DNA of 64,000 bases from Palsa-744 sp036498265. GTDB taxonomy: Bacteria; Actinomycetota; Thermoleophilia; Solirubrobacterales; Solirubrobacteraceae. The stretch spans positions 195,096 to 259,095 of the forward strand of contig DASYFT010000018.1 in the NCBI GenBank assembly GCA_036498265.1, given 5' to 3'. Below are positions 1 to 8,130 of the stretch, piece by piece. Numbering within the stretch: position 1 is the stretch's first letter; every line of letters starts with the position of its first letter. The translations under genes and the position numbers were made by a program. The notes under the pieces were generated by a model. It ran no database searches and was not told the origin of the DNA. It saw nothing but the letters and a program-made list of their open reading frames with translations.

Positions 1-370
1 GCGCACCGGCAGGCGTCGGCTCCTCGCGCACGCGCCGCAGATCAAGCCCCGCCGCCTGCAGCGCCCGCACGCTGCGGTCGAGCTCCGGCGACATCGCCAC
101 GACGTGGTCGATCGCGACCACGCCGTTGGGGTGGAGGCCCGCGGGCTCGGGCACCGGCGCCTGCGAGAGGCTCGTCGGCAGGCCGTCCAGCTCGGTGCTC
201 GAGACCTCGCGCAGCGACCAGCCCAGGATCCCGCGGCCGGCCTTCGCCCCCGCCATCCGCAGTCGCACCCGGCCGAGCTGCAGCCAGTCGCCGGACGTCT
301 CGAAGCCAAGCTGCTCCCAGCGCTCCGCGTCATCCGCGATCGTGAGCTCGTCGATCGTCGCTGCCGGCAT
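1..370 (-). CDS. VOC/glyoxalase-like family protein (C-terminus off the window)
   Basis: The reading frame opens with ATG at 370 (MPAATIDELTIADDAERW) and runs leftward with no stop for 123 codons to the window edge, so the 3' end is missing. The stretch HPNGVVAIDHVVAMSPELD, followed by an amphipathic helix and LDLRRVREE, looks like the first beta-alpha-beta unit of a vicinal-oxygen-chelate fold. In that family the His in IDHV is a metal ligand. Residues 1-80 are an N-terminal region without a motif I recognise. The substrate cannot be inferred. The overlapping plus-strand frames are its antisense shadow. Being a coding frame is likely; the VOC assignment is moderate because only one motif is visible. 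Confidence 0.72.
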   Translation of the reverse strand, partial: MPAATIDELTIADDAERWEQLGFETSGDWLQLGRVRLRMAGAKAGRGILGWSLREVSSTELDGLPTSLSQAPVPEPAGLHPNGVVAIDHVVAMSPELDRSVRALQAAGLDLRRVREEPTPAGA

Positions 371-466
371 CGCCCTTCCCTTCCGCGGCGGCTCCGGTGC
401 CCGGGCGCGCCCTCATCGGTCTCGAGTCGGCCTCTGCCTCAAAACCGTACACGCCCGCCGCCGCGC

Positions 467-495
467 TTGGCCGGCGGGGTCGGGCGGCCTAGGAT
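467..495 (+). promoter_or_regulatory. Probable leaderless promoter of the 502-750 gene
   Basis: A -35-like TTGGCC (467-472), a 17-nt spacer and a -10 TAGGAT (490-495) lie upstream. The ATG at 502 is 6 nt after the -10, so transcription would start on or next to the A of the start codon. There is no Shine-Dalgarno sequence. Confidence 0.55.
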
Positions 496-501
496 CGATG
501 T

Positions 502-750
502 ATGGACAGAGCCTGGGTGCTTCGCCTCGTGCGCTATGTGCTGCCGGCCGTGATCGTGCTCGCGGGCATCGTGATCATGGCCACGGGCGGCGAAAGCGCG
601 ATCGAGGGCGGCGCCAGCATCGTCGGCGCCGGTCTCGCCGTCTACCTCGTCAACTGGCTCTTCCGGATGGGGACCTCGGGCGAGCGGGAACGCGAACGCG
701 AGGACGAGGCGCGCGACTACTACAGCCGCCACGGCCGCTGGCCCGGCTGA
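502..750 (+). CDS. Small two-helix membrane protein
   Basis: An 82-residue protein of unknown function. Two hydrophobic helices are visible, at about residues 11-27 (YVLPAVIVLAGIVIMATGG) and 36-53 (SIVGAGLAVYLVNWLF). A charged, probably cytoplasmic tail rich in Arg/Glu follows (GEREREREDEARDYYSRHG). I know no named family for it, though small proteins of this layout are common in actinobacteria. The start is supported by a TAGGAT -10 box 6 nt upstream rather than by a ribosome-binding site. It stands alone, facing the convergent phosphatase/nuclease gene whose stop lies only 7 nt away. Confidence 0.75.
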   Translation: MDRAWVLRLVRYVLPAVIVLAGIVIMATGGESAIEGGASIVGAGLAVYLVNWLFRMGTSGEREREREDEARDYYSRHGRWPG

Positions 751-757
751 GCCCCGA

Positions 758-1441
758 TCAGCGGCTCAGCTCGACCAGCAGCGGCGGATGGTCCGAGAGC
801 TCGACCGGGCCCCCCGCCAGAGTGACGTGCCGGTCGAGCAGGGTGGCCTCTCCCGCGGGCTCGAGCCGGCGCGCGAAGATGTGGTCGACGTCGCGCTGCG
901 CCACGTGCAGGATGCCCACGCCGGGACGGTGGGGGCTTCGCAGGTTCAGGTCGCCGCCCAGCACGAGCGCCCCTTCGCCGGCCCAGGCGAGCGCCCGGTC
1001 CCACAGTCGTTCGAGCTCGTCCTCGGCGAGGGGGACGCGTGTGCTGGCGTGGAAGTTGGCGACGATCGTGCCGTCCGCGAGCTTCACCAGCTGGGCCACC
1101 CGCCGCTCGGGCCAGGAGCGCAGGCGCAGCGCCTTGTGCTCGGCGATGCCGAGGCGCGCCAGGATGGCGTTGGCGCCGCCGCCGTTTGACCTGATCAGGT
1201 CGGGACGGCGCACCGCCAGCGCGCGGCGCAGCGGCAGCAGCGAGTTGCGCGAGGTGAGGGTGGCGCGCTTGTGCGCTCCCGCCGCGCGCGCCAGCTGGGC
1301 GGCCCACCACGGCGGGACCTCCTGAAGCAGCGCGACGTCCCAGTCCCAGCCGGCGAGCTTCGCCGCGAACTCACTAGCCAGCGCACGTCCGGCGGGCGGG
1401 ACCGAGCGCCCGTGAAACAGGTTCCAGGTGAGGACGCGCAC
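758..1441 (-). CDS. Endonuclease/exonuclease/phosphatase (EEP) family protein
   Basis: A 227-residue single-domain EEP-fold hydrolase. The family hallmarks are present in order: N-terminal TWNLFHG (Asn metal ligand), the Glu of LLQEV, NFHAST in the middle, the catalytic GGDLN (Asp/Asn) at about 160, and the C-terminal SDHPPLLVEL with the catalytic Asp-His pair. The protein is compact and lacks a signal peptide, so it should be cytoplasmic. The start is GTG at 1441, 19 nt after the stop of the acyl-CoA synthetase on the same strand. There is no clear ribosome-binding site, so translation is probably coupled. The EEP fold covers phosphodiesterases, nucleases and phosphatases, so the substrate stays open. 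Confidence 0.88.
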   Translation of the reverse strand: MRVLTWNLFHGRSVPPAGRALASEFAAKLAGWDWDVALLQEVPPWWAAQLARAAGAHKRATLTSRNSLLPLRRALAVRRPDLIRSNGGGANAILARLGIAEHKALRLRSWPERRVAQLVKLADGTIVANFHASTRVPLAEDELERLWDRALAWAGEGALVLGGDLNLRSPHRPGVGILHVAQRDVDHIFARRLEPAGEATLLDRHVTLAGGPVELSDHPPLLVELSR

Positions 1442-1460
1442 GTCGTCGCGCCCGCGCGGG

Positions 1461-3272
1461 TCAGCCCGCGTACATCGCGTCGATCACGTCGGCGTAGCGT
1501 GCGGCGATCGGCTTGCGCTTGAGCTTCATCGTCGGCGTCAGCTCCTCCCCGCCCGGGAGCCAGTCCCCCTCCATGACGGTGAAGCGCTTGATCTGCTCGA
1601 CCCGCGCGAGCTTGCCGTTCGCCTCGTCGACCGCCGCCTGCACCGCCGTGCGGACGCGCTCGTCGTTGGCCAGCGCGGCGAGCCCGGTGTCCTCGATCCC
1701 CTGCTGCGCCGCCCACGCCGGGGCGAAGTCGGGGTCGAGAACGACCAGCGCCGTGTTGTAGGGGCGCCGGTCGCCGATGCAGCAGGCCTGCCCGATCAGC
1801 GGCGAGGCGCTCTTGAGCGTGGCCTCGATGTTGGCCGGCGACATGTTCTTGCCGGCGGCGTTGATGATGATCTCCTTCTTGCGGTCCACGATCGTGAGGT
1901 AGCCGTCGTCGTCGAAGGAGCCGATGTCGCCCGTTCGCAACCAGCCATCCTCGGTGAACGCCTCGGCGGTCCGGTCGGGGAGGTTGCGGTACCCGAGCAT
2001 CACCACGTCGGAGCGGACCAGCACCTCGCCGTCCTCGTCGAGCTTGATCTCGACCCCCGGGGCCGGCGGCCCCACGGTCCCGATCTTGATCCGGCCGGGA
2101 GGGTTGACGCTGCCGGCGCCGCAGGTCTCGCTCATCCCCCAGAGCTCCGCCAGCGGCAGCCCGATCGCGTGGAAGAACTCGAGCACCTCGACGGGCGTCG
2201 GCGCGGCGCCCACGTTGATCGCCTCGACCTGGTCGAGTCCGAGCGTCTCGCGCAGGCCGGCGAAGATCTCGGCGTCGGCCCTGGCGACCTGCCGCGCGAG
2301 CTCCTCCGGGACGGGCTCGCCCGCCTGCTCGAGGCGCACCTTGCGCAGGCCGGCGTCGACTGCGCCCTGCATCGCCGCGCGCTCCTCCTCCGGCTGGCCG
2401 GCCATCATGGTCTCCAGTCCCGCCTTGAGCTTCTCCCAGATGCGCGGCACGGCGAAGAACCAGCTCGGGCGCACTTCCGGCAGGTAGGAGAGCACCTGGC
2501 GCGGATCGTCGCAGCAGGTGATCTGCAGGCCATAGACGATCGGCAGGTAGTGGTGGGCGTTGCGCTCAGCGACGTGCGCGGCCGGCAGCCAGGAGATCAC
2601 CCGTCCGTCGGGCGGCAGGTCTATCAGCGTCTCGAGCCCCTCGCAGGCGGCGAGCAGGTTGCGGTGGACCAGCTGCACCCCCTTCGGCGGGCCGGTCGTG
2701 CCCGAGGTGTAGATCAGCGTGAGAACGTCGGTCGGCTGGATCCGGGCGACCGACGCCGAGACGTCGAAGCCGGGGTCCGAGCCCTCCACCTCCGCCAGGG
2801 AGCTCGTCCCCTCGGGGGCCTCGCCGTCGACGACGATCACGTGCTCGAGCCCCGGCAGTCCCCTGCGCGCCTCGAGCACCTGAGGCAGGTACTGCTGCTC
2901 GCAGATCGCGATCCTAGCGTCCGCGTCGGCGATCACGTACTCGATCTGGTTCGGCGCGTAGGTGTTGTAGATGGAGAACGGGGTCGCTCCGAGCATCATC
3001 GCGGCGAGGTCGCATAGGTGGAACTCGGGGCGGTTGGAGAGCATCAGGGCGATCGTCTCGCCACGGCCGAGGCCCAGCGCCGCCAGGCCGCCGGCGAGAT
3101 CGTCCACGCGCCGGCGCAGATCGCCCCAGGTGATCGTGAAGGCGTCGCCCTTGGTGCGGATGGCGACCTCTCCCGCCCGCTGGGCAGCAGTGAGGCGGAA
3201 GGCCTCGGCGAGCGTGGTCGCGGTGGCCGTCGCACGCTCGCGCGCGACCAGCTCCGTCGCCGCTCCATCCAT
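1461..3272 (-). CDS. Long-chain fatty-acid--CoA ligase (AMP-forming)
   Basis: A 603-residue ANL-superfamily enzyme that would activate fatty acids to acyl-CoA through an acyl-adenylate. Visible motifs are the P-loop YTSGTTGPPKGV (about residue 190), the adenine/carboxylate-binding region ELWGMSETCG, the hinge-region TGDIGSFDDDGYLTIVDRKK, and the catalytic Lys near the end in LTPTMKLKR. Length and the LTPTMKLKR ending match long-chain acyl-CoA synthetases of the FadD15 type. The ATG at 3272 is chosen because GGGAGGAG sits 6-7 nt upstream. The in-frame extension to 3428 lacks family sequence. The EEP gene follows at 19 nt. Confidence 0.93.
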   Translation of the reverse strand: MDGAATELVARERATATATTLAEAFRLTAAQRAGEVAIRTKGDAFTITWGDLRRRVDDLAGGLAALGLGRGETIALMLSNRPEFHLCDLAAMMLGATPFSIYNTYAPNQIEYVIADADARIAICEQQYLPQVLEARRGLPGLEHVIVVDGEAPEGTSSLAEVEGSDPGFDVSASVARIQPTDVLTLIYTSGTTGPPKGVQLVHRNLLAACEGLETLIDLPPDGRVISWLPAAHVAERNAHHYLPIVYGLQITCCDDPRQVLSYLPEVRPSWFFAVPRIWEKLKAGLETMMAGQPEEERAAMQGAVDAGLRKVRLEQAGEPVPEELARQVARADAEIFAGLRETLGLDQVEAINVGAAPTPVEVLEFFHAIGLPLAELWGMSETCGAGSVNPPGRIKIGTVGPPAPGVEIKLDEDGEVLVRSDVVMLGYRNLPDRTAEAFTEDGWLRTGDIGSFDDDGYLTIVDRKKEIIINAAGKNMSPANIEATLKSASPLIGQACCIGDRRPYNTALVVLDPDFAPAWAAQQGIEDTGLAALANDERVRTAVQAAVDEANGKLARVEQIKRFTVMEGDWLPGGEELTPTMKLKRKPIAARYADVIDAMYAG

Positions 3273-3510
3273 AGTCCGCTCCTCCCGTCGGCGATTCACC
3301 GCGACCTGCGCATCCCGCGCGGCCGCGGCCCGGCCGGGATGATAACCCGAGCGGCACTCCACGTGAGCATCGGCACGAGGCCGCCCGATCGGCAGGAGGG
3401 GCTGCGCGCCGTTGTCCCCGCTGCACATACGATTGGGGCCGCCGAGGCGGGCGGCCCACCGGCCCGCTGCGCACGGGGCCGGCGGGAACGGGACGGGCGC
3501 ACTGGGAGCG

Positions 3511-5319
3511 ATGAGCGAAGCGGGGATGATTCTCAGACGAGCGGCCGGTCTGCTCGAGCAGGGCCACGGCGGCAGGGTCAGCTCGCGCGAAGCGCGAGTG
3601 GCGCTCGCCAGCGCTGCCGGCCTCTACGTCGTCGGAGCCACGCTCTGTGCGACGGCGGCGCTGCTGCCGCACGTGAGCTCGCCGGCCGGCGTGATCGCGA
3701 TCGCGATCACCGCCTATCTGACAGCCGCGGGGCTGTTGCTGGCCTACTCCCGCATGCACCGCGGCCTGACACTGGCCTGGGCCGCCGATCTCTGGGGCGT
3801 ACTGCTGGTGGCGCTGCTCTGCGCCTCCACGGGAGGGGCCCACAGCCCGTTCGCCCTCATCTACCTGTTCGCCATCGGCCACGCGGCGGCGTTCCAGCCC
3901 CGCGACCGGCTGCTCGTGGTGTGCCTGGCCGGCCTCGTCGCCTTTCTCATCCCGGTCCTCTACTCCGACGTCCCGAGCTCCTTCGGGGCGATCGCCTGCG
4001 TGGGCATCGTGCTCGCACTGCTCGGCACGGCGCTCGTCCACCTCGCGCTGGAACGCGTGCGCGACCAGCGGGCACGTCTGGAATTCCTGATCGCCGCCAC
4101 CGCCAACCTGGACGCGTCGCTGGATCCGCAGCAGACGCTCAAGAAGATCGCCCGCACGGCCGTGCCCGAGCTCGCCGAGCTGTGCGTCATCGACCTGATC
4201 GACGCCGCCGGCTGGATAACCACGACGGTCGCCGCAGCCGACGACCCGACGGTGGCCAGCGCCCTCGAACGGATCCGCAGGGAGCACCCGCTGCACATCC
4301 GCGGCAGCCACCCGGTGGCGAGCGCCCTGCGGGCCAGGCGGCCGTTCGTCGCCCAGGGCCTCGCGCAGTCCGGCGCGCTCGAGCAGGCCGGGGCCGGGGA
4401 TGAGCAGTCGCGCTTCATGCGCGAGGCGGAAGTCGGCGCCGCCGCCGTGTTCCCGCTGATCGCGCGCGGGCGCATGCTGGGAGCCCTGTCGTTCCTGCAC
4501 CTCGGCGCGAGCTCGAGCTACGAGACGAGCCAGCTCGAGATCCTCGAGGACCTCACCGGCCGCGCCGCGCTCGCGTATGACAACGCCCGCCTCTACGCCG
4601 AGCGCGCGCGCGTCGCCCACACGCTCCGCCGCAGCCTCATGCCGGCGGCCCTCCCGCCGGTCCCCGGCCTGGATCTGGCGAGCTTCTTCCGCCCGATGGG
4701 GGCCGGCAACGAAGTCGGCGGTGACTTCTACGACGTCTTCGGGGACGCCGCGAGCTGCTGGCTGGTCGTCGGAGACGTCTGCGGCAAGGGCGCCGACGCG
4801 GCCGTGCTCACGGGCTTTCTCCGCCACACCACGATCGCCTACGCACGCGAAGGGGTGGGCCCTGCGAGCGTCCTCTGGCGCGTCAACCAGGCGATGCTCG
4901 AACAGGACTTCGACGGGCGCTTCGCCACGGCGATCCTCGCCCATCTCTCCTTCCGCAGCTCGGAGGTGCAGATCACCATCGCCGCGGCCGGGCACCCGCC
5001 GGGGCTGATCACACGGGCGAGCGGCCGCGCGGAGGAGTTCGGCGACCCCGGCACCCTGCTCGGCGTGTTCGCCGACCCGGCCATCAACGAGGCGTCCACG
5101 CTGCTGCACCCCGGCGACTCGCTGGCGCTCTACACCGACGGCCTGTCGGAGGCCCACGCCCCGGAGCGCACGATCACGGTCGCCGAGATGCTCGGCGAGC
5201 TCTCCCGCCGGGCACAAGGCTCTGCGCAGGACACGATCGACGCGCTGCTCGGGCTGATCGAGCTGACCGACGACGCCCGCGACGACGTCGCCGTCCTCGC
5301 CGCCCGCGTGAAGGACTGA
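3511..5319 (+). CDS. Membrane GAF-domain PP2C/SpoIIE-type serine phosphatase
   Basis: A 602-residue signalling phosphatase. Residues about 30-175 hold five or six hydrophobic helices and form a membrane sensor. A GAF domain follows (about 190-345, beginning LEFLIAATANLDASLDPQQ), then a PP2C-type SpoIIE/RsbU domain with metal-binding aspartates in NEVGGDFYDVFG, GDVCGKGADAA, LYTDGLSEA and DDVAVL. Such enzymes dephosphorylate a STAS anti-anti-sigma factor in partner-switching cascades. The natural partner may be the STAS protein at 35133-35462, though that gene has its own adjacent phosphatase. The start at 3511 follows GGGAG; an in-frame ATG at 3526 after GGGG is an alternative. Confidence 0.9.
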   Translation: MSEAGMILRRAAGLLEQGHGGRVSSREARVALASAAGLYVVGATLCATAALLPHVSSPAGVIAIAITAYLTAAGLLLAYSRMHRGLTLAWAADLWGVLLVALLCASTGGAHSPFALIYLFAIGHAAAFQPRDRLLVVCLAGLVAFLIPVLYSDVPSSFGAIACVGIVLALLGTALVHLALERVRDQRARLEFLIAATANLDASLDPQQTLKKIARTAVPELAELCVIDLIDAAGWITTTVAAADDPTVASALERIRREHPLHIRGSHPVASALRARRPFVAQGLAQSGALEQAGAGDEQSRFMREAEVGAAAVFPLIARGRMLGALSFLHLGASSSYETSQLEILEDLTGRAALAYDNARLYAERARVAHTLRRSLMPAALPPVPGLDLASFFRPMGAGNEVGGDFYDVFGDAASCWLVVGDVCGKGADAAVLTGFLRHTTIAYAREGVGPASVLWRVNQAMLEQDFDGRFATAILAHLSFRSSEVQITIAAAGHPPGLITRASGRAEEFGDPGTLLGVFADPAINEASTLLHPGDSLALYTDGLSEAHAPERTITVAEMLGELSRRAQGSAQDTIDALLGLIELTDDARDDVAVLAARVKD

Positions 5320-5321
5320 GG

Positions 5322-5933
5322 TCAGCCTCCGGCCTCGGCGATCGCGTGGGCGACCGCCGCCCGGCCGTCGTGGAGCACCGGCTCGCCGTGGGAGACGAGC
5401 ACCCGCTCGATCGGCAGCTCCAGCAGCGGGCGCATCAGCTCGGCGGCGCCCGCGCGGTCGACCTGCTGCGAGTGCAGCCAGCTCTCGGGAGAGACGCGCA
5501 GGCCCCCCTTTCCGTCGCCGAGCAACCGGTCGCCCGGGATCAGCGTCGCCACGCCGGGAAGCCAGAACATCGTCTCGCCGGCGCCGCGAAGCGGCCGCGG
5601 AACCACCCCGGCGGGCACGGCGTTCCACGCCCGCTGCGTGGTCGAGGCGTAGCGCTCGGCGAGCTGCTCGCGGTCGCGGCTGTGCCAACGGATGGTGGTG
5701 AGGATGCTCACGGGACGCCCGGCGATCCGCTCGTCGAGCCAGGCCAGGAAACGCTCGCGTCCGTCGCGGGGCAGCAGCGGGTCGAACAGCGCCACGGCGT
5801 CGGGCAGCTCGTACATCACCGACCCGACCTCCTCGTCCCAGTCGTCGGCGCTGCCGGGCTCGGCGCCGGGCTTCCACTCCGGATGCGGGGCCGTCCAGCG
5901 CAGCAGGCCGGGGGCGATCTCGGTCGGCGGCAT
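5322..5933 (-). CDS. MBL-fold-like hydrolase lacking the canonical HxHxDH motif
   Basis: A 203-residue protein with the outline of a metallo-beta-lactamase fold: an N-terminal strand region (IAPGLLRWTAPHPEW), VMYELPDAVALFDPLLP, a central TTIRWHSRDREQLAERY, then LIPGDRLLGDG and a late VLVSHGEPVLHDG. In classical members the central motif is HxHxDH; here it reads WHSRDRE, so only one His and one Asp survive and the dinuclear metal site is probably altered or absent. Function is unknown. A TAGGCT box lies 6 nt before the ATG, suggesting a leaderless transcript. Its 3' end nearly touches the convergent phosphatase gene. Confidence 0.85.
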   Translation of the reverse strand: MPPTEIAPGLLRWTAPHPEWKPGAEPGSADDWDEEVGSVMYELPDAVALFDPLLPRDGRERFLAWLDERIAGRPVSILTTIRWHSRDREQLAERYASTTQRAWNAVPAGVVPRPLRGAGETMFWLPGVATLIPGDRLLGDGKGGLRVSPESWLHSQQVDRAGAAELMRPLLELPIERVLVSHGEPVLHDGRAAVAHAIAEAGG

Positions 5934-5939
5934 GCGCTC

Positions 5940-5945
5940 AGCCTA
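5940..5945 (-). promoter_or_regulatory. -10 box (TAGGCT) of the MBL-like gene, leaderless geometry
   Basis: Read on the minus strand, TAGGCT lies exactly 6 nt before the ATG at 5933. This is the same spacing seen upstream of 502, 8131 and 28371. No convincing -35 hexamer and no ribosome-binding site are visible. Confidence 0.45.
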
Positions 5946-5978
5946 GTCGCGGCTCGACCACGGCCTATCGAAGGACGC

Positions 5979-6242
5979 ATGGAGGTGGCGATCTGCACCC
6001 ACCTGGACGCGATCCGGCCGGTCACGCCGCGCACCCCGGAGGGCTGCGAGGAGTGCCTTCGGATCGGATCGCCATGGGTCCATCTCCGCCTGTGCCTGAC
6101 CTGCGGGCACGTAGGCTGCTGCGACTCCTCGCCGAACCGTCACGCCCGGGCGCATGCGCATTCGATCGGCCATCCGATCGTGCAGTCCTTCGAGCCCGGC
6201 GAGGACTGGCGCTGGTGCTACGTCGACGAAGCCTTCGTGTAG
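5979..6242 (+). CDS. UBP-type zinc-finger domain protein
   Basis: An 87-residue protein made almost entirely of one ZnF-UBP domain. Its zinc ligands are visible as ICTHLD, CEECLRIG, LRLCLTCGHVGCCDSS and the His cluster HARAHAHSIGHP, ending in DWRWCYVDEAF, which fits the family's WxWC/YxDE ending. In eukaryotes this domain binds ubiquitin C-termini. The role of the bacterial free-standing versions is unknown to me. The ATG at 5979 is preceded by AAGGA at 5 nt. The gene is divergent from the MBL-like gene across 45 bp. The longer in-frame extension to 5346 runs antisense through that gene and is rejected. Confidence 0.88.
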   Translation: MEVAICTHLDAIRPVTPRTPEGCEECLRIGSPWVHLRLCLTCGHVGCCDSSPNRHARAHAHSIGHPIVQSFEPGEDWRWCYVDEAFV

Positions 6243-6245
6243 CTC

Positions 6246-7928
6246 TCAGGGCACGTGGTGGGGGTGCTCGTGCACCCGTTCGAGCAGCCGGTGCACGAGC
6301 TGCACCGCCATCGATCCCTCCCCCACAGCCGACGCCACCCGCTTGATCGAGCCGCTGCGCACGTCGCCGGCCGCGAGCACTCCCGGCAGGCTCGTCTCCA
6401 GCGACAGCGGGGCGCGCGCCGCGCCCGCGCCGTCGGGCAGGGCCTCCACTGCGGCCGGCCCGGTCAGCACGAAGCCGTGATCGTCCAGCTTCACGTGGCC
6501 CGCGAGCCAGCCCGTGTGCGGCTCGGCGCCGATGAAGACGAACAGTGCCCTTGCGGCCAGCCGGCGGCGCTCGCCGGAGCCGCTCTCGACGATCACGCCG
6601 TCGAGCGAGCCGTCGCCTTCGAGCTCGCGCACCTCGGTGCGGAGCAGCACCTCGACGGGGCTGCGCTCGATCCGGTCCACCAGGTAGCGCGACATGCTGC
6701 GCTCGAGCGACTCGCCGCGCACGACGAGGCGCACGTCGGTCGCGTAGCGGCAGAGGAAAAGCGTGGCCTGCCCAGCTGAGTTGCCGCCGCCGACGACCAC
6801 GACCGGATCGCCCACGCACATCTGCGCCTCCATCATCGTCGCGGCGTAGTAGACGCTGTCCCCCTCGAAGTCCTCCAACCGAGGCACGGGCAGCCTGCGG
6901 TAGCGAGCTCCACTCGCCACGATCACCGTCCGCGCCCACAGCTCCCCACCGTCGGCGACTCGGACCATGTAGCGGTCCTCCTCGGCCTCCAGCGCCACCG
7001 CAAGGGTGGGCACCGCGATCTCCGCGCCGAACTTCTTCGCCTGGATCGCCGCGCGCTCGCCGAGCTCTGCGCCCGAGATGCCCGAGGGGAAGCCGAGGTA
7101 GTTCTCGATCCTCGCTGAGGTTCCCGCCTGCCCGCCGCTCGCGACGGCGTCGAGCGTCATCGTGCTCAGGCCCTCCGAGGCGCCGTAGACCGACGCCGCA
7201 AGCCCCGCCGGCCCCGCGCCGACCACCAGCAGGTCGCTGCCGGCCCGGTCGGGGAGCCGCGCGCCGAGGCCAACCACGCGTGCGAGCTGCTCGTTCGAGG
7301 GGTTGCGCATCACCTCGCCGCGCCAGATCACGACCGGCGCCTCAAGCGGCGTGACGCCGACCTGGCGGAGCACCGCCTCCGCAGCCTCGTCCTCCTCGAC
7401 GTCGATCCAGCGGTGTGGAAGCCGGTTCCGCGCGGCGAACTCGCGCAGGCGCCTCGTGTCCGGCGAGAAGCGCGAGCCGATGATCCTGAAGCCCGCGCCG
7501 AGGCCGATCAGCAGTTCCCTGCGCAGGAAGTAGGACCGCAGCAGCAGGTCCCCGAGAGCGACGTCCTGGGCGATGATCGCGCGCAGCCGGCCCACCGGCA
7601 CCACGAGCACCTCCCCGGGCTCGCGAACGATCGCCGTGAAGAACGCGGCCTGTCCGGTGAGCAGCCCCAACTCGCCGAGGAAGCGACGCGGCCCGTGCAC
7701 GGCGATCAGCCGTTCATCGATGCTGCCGAAGCCGTCGACTACGGCGACGAGCCCGGCGAGCACGACGTTGAAGTCGTAGCTCTCATCGCCCTCCCTGAAG
7801 AGGATCTGCTCCCGGCGGGTGGGGCGGCGCTCGCCCTCGGCTTCGAGCCTCGACAGCTGGTCCTCCGTCAGCCGCGGAAACGCGCCATCCCGGTCGGGGG
7901 TCTCGACGAGCTGCTCGGCTGCTGCCAC
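6246..7928 (-). CDS. Cyclic-nucleotide-binding / glutaredoxin-like / thioredoxin-reductase-like flavoprotein, copy 1
   Basis: A 560-residue three-domain protein. Residues about 20-145 form a cNMP-binding (CRP-like) domain with FREGDESYDF and RFLGELGLLTGQ. Residues about 150-225 look like a glutaredoxin-type thioredoxin fold without cysteines. The rest is a TrxR-like FAD/NAD(P)H module with VGAGPAGLAAS, GGQAGTSARIENYLGFP, VVVGGGNSAGQA and the FAD-closing AAGDVRSGSIKRVASAVGEG. The expected CATCDG redox motif is replaced by YYAATMMEAQ, so classical dithiol chemistry is impossible. Electrons must go elsewhere, or the protein is a sensor. The start is GTG at 7928, where GGGGAG lies rather far away (12 nt). 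A close paralogue is at 16014-17684. Confidence 0.9.
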   Translation of the reverse strand: MAAAEQLVETPDRDGAFPRLTEDQLSRLEAEGERRPTRREQILFREGDESYDFNVVLAGLVAVVDGFGSIDERLIAVHGPRRFLGELGLLTGQAAFFTAIVREPGEVLVVPVGRLRAIIAQDVALGDLLLRSYFLRRELLIGLGAGFRIIGSRFSPDTRRLREFAARNRLPHRWIDVEEDEAAEAVLRQVGVTPLEAPVVIWRGEVMRNPSNEQLARVVGLGARLPDRAGSDLLVVGAGPAGLAASVYGASEGLSTMTLDAVASGGQAGTSARIENYLGFPSGISGAELGERAAIQAKKFGAEIAVPTLAVALEAEEDRYMVRVADGGELWARTVIVASGARYRRLPVPRLEDFEGDSVYYAATMMEAQMCVGDPVVVVGGGNSAGQATLFLCRYATDVRLVVRGESLERSMSRYLVDRIERSPVEVLLRTEVRELEGDGSLDGVIVESGSGERRRLAARALFVFIGAEPHTGWLAGHVKLDDHGFVLTGPAAVEALPDGAGAARAPLSLETSLPGVLAAGDVRSGSIKRVASAVGEGSMAVQLVHRLLERVHEHPHHVP

Positions 7929-8118
7929 CTCGCGCGTTCACTCCCCGGCGCAGTGCCCCTGCCTGCCCCTAAGCGGGCGTCGGCAGCGCATGCAGCCTCC
8001 GGTGGATGTGACGATGGCGCTCACGTGGCTCCTCCCAACGGTGCATAGGTCCCGCGCGCGTGGGGTCAATCGCCGCGAGCCGCGAAGCGGGCTGCCGCCG
8101 TCCCGGCACCCGGCGTCG

Positions 8119-8124
8119 TAGGAT
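8119..8124 (+). promoter_or_regulatory. -10 box (TAGGAT) of the monooxygenase gene, leaderless geometry
   Basis: TAGGAT ends 6 nt before the ATG at 8131, so the first transcribed base would be the A of the start codon. The intervening CCCGCC is not a ribosome-binding site. No strong -35 hexamer is apparent. Confidence 0.5.
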
Positions 8125-8130
8125 CCCGCC

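Noticed and set aside
2914..5877. Minus-strand open frame of 987 codons across the phosphatase and MBL-like genes
   Set aside because: Low-complexity Arg/Gly-rich translation, antisense to or out of frame with three well-supported genes.
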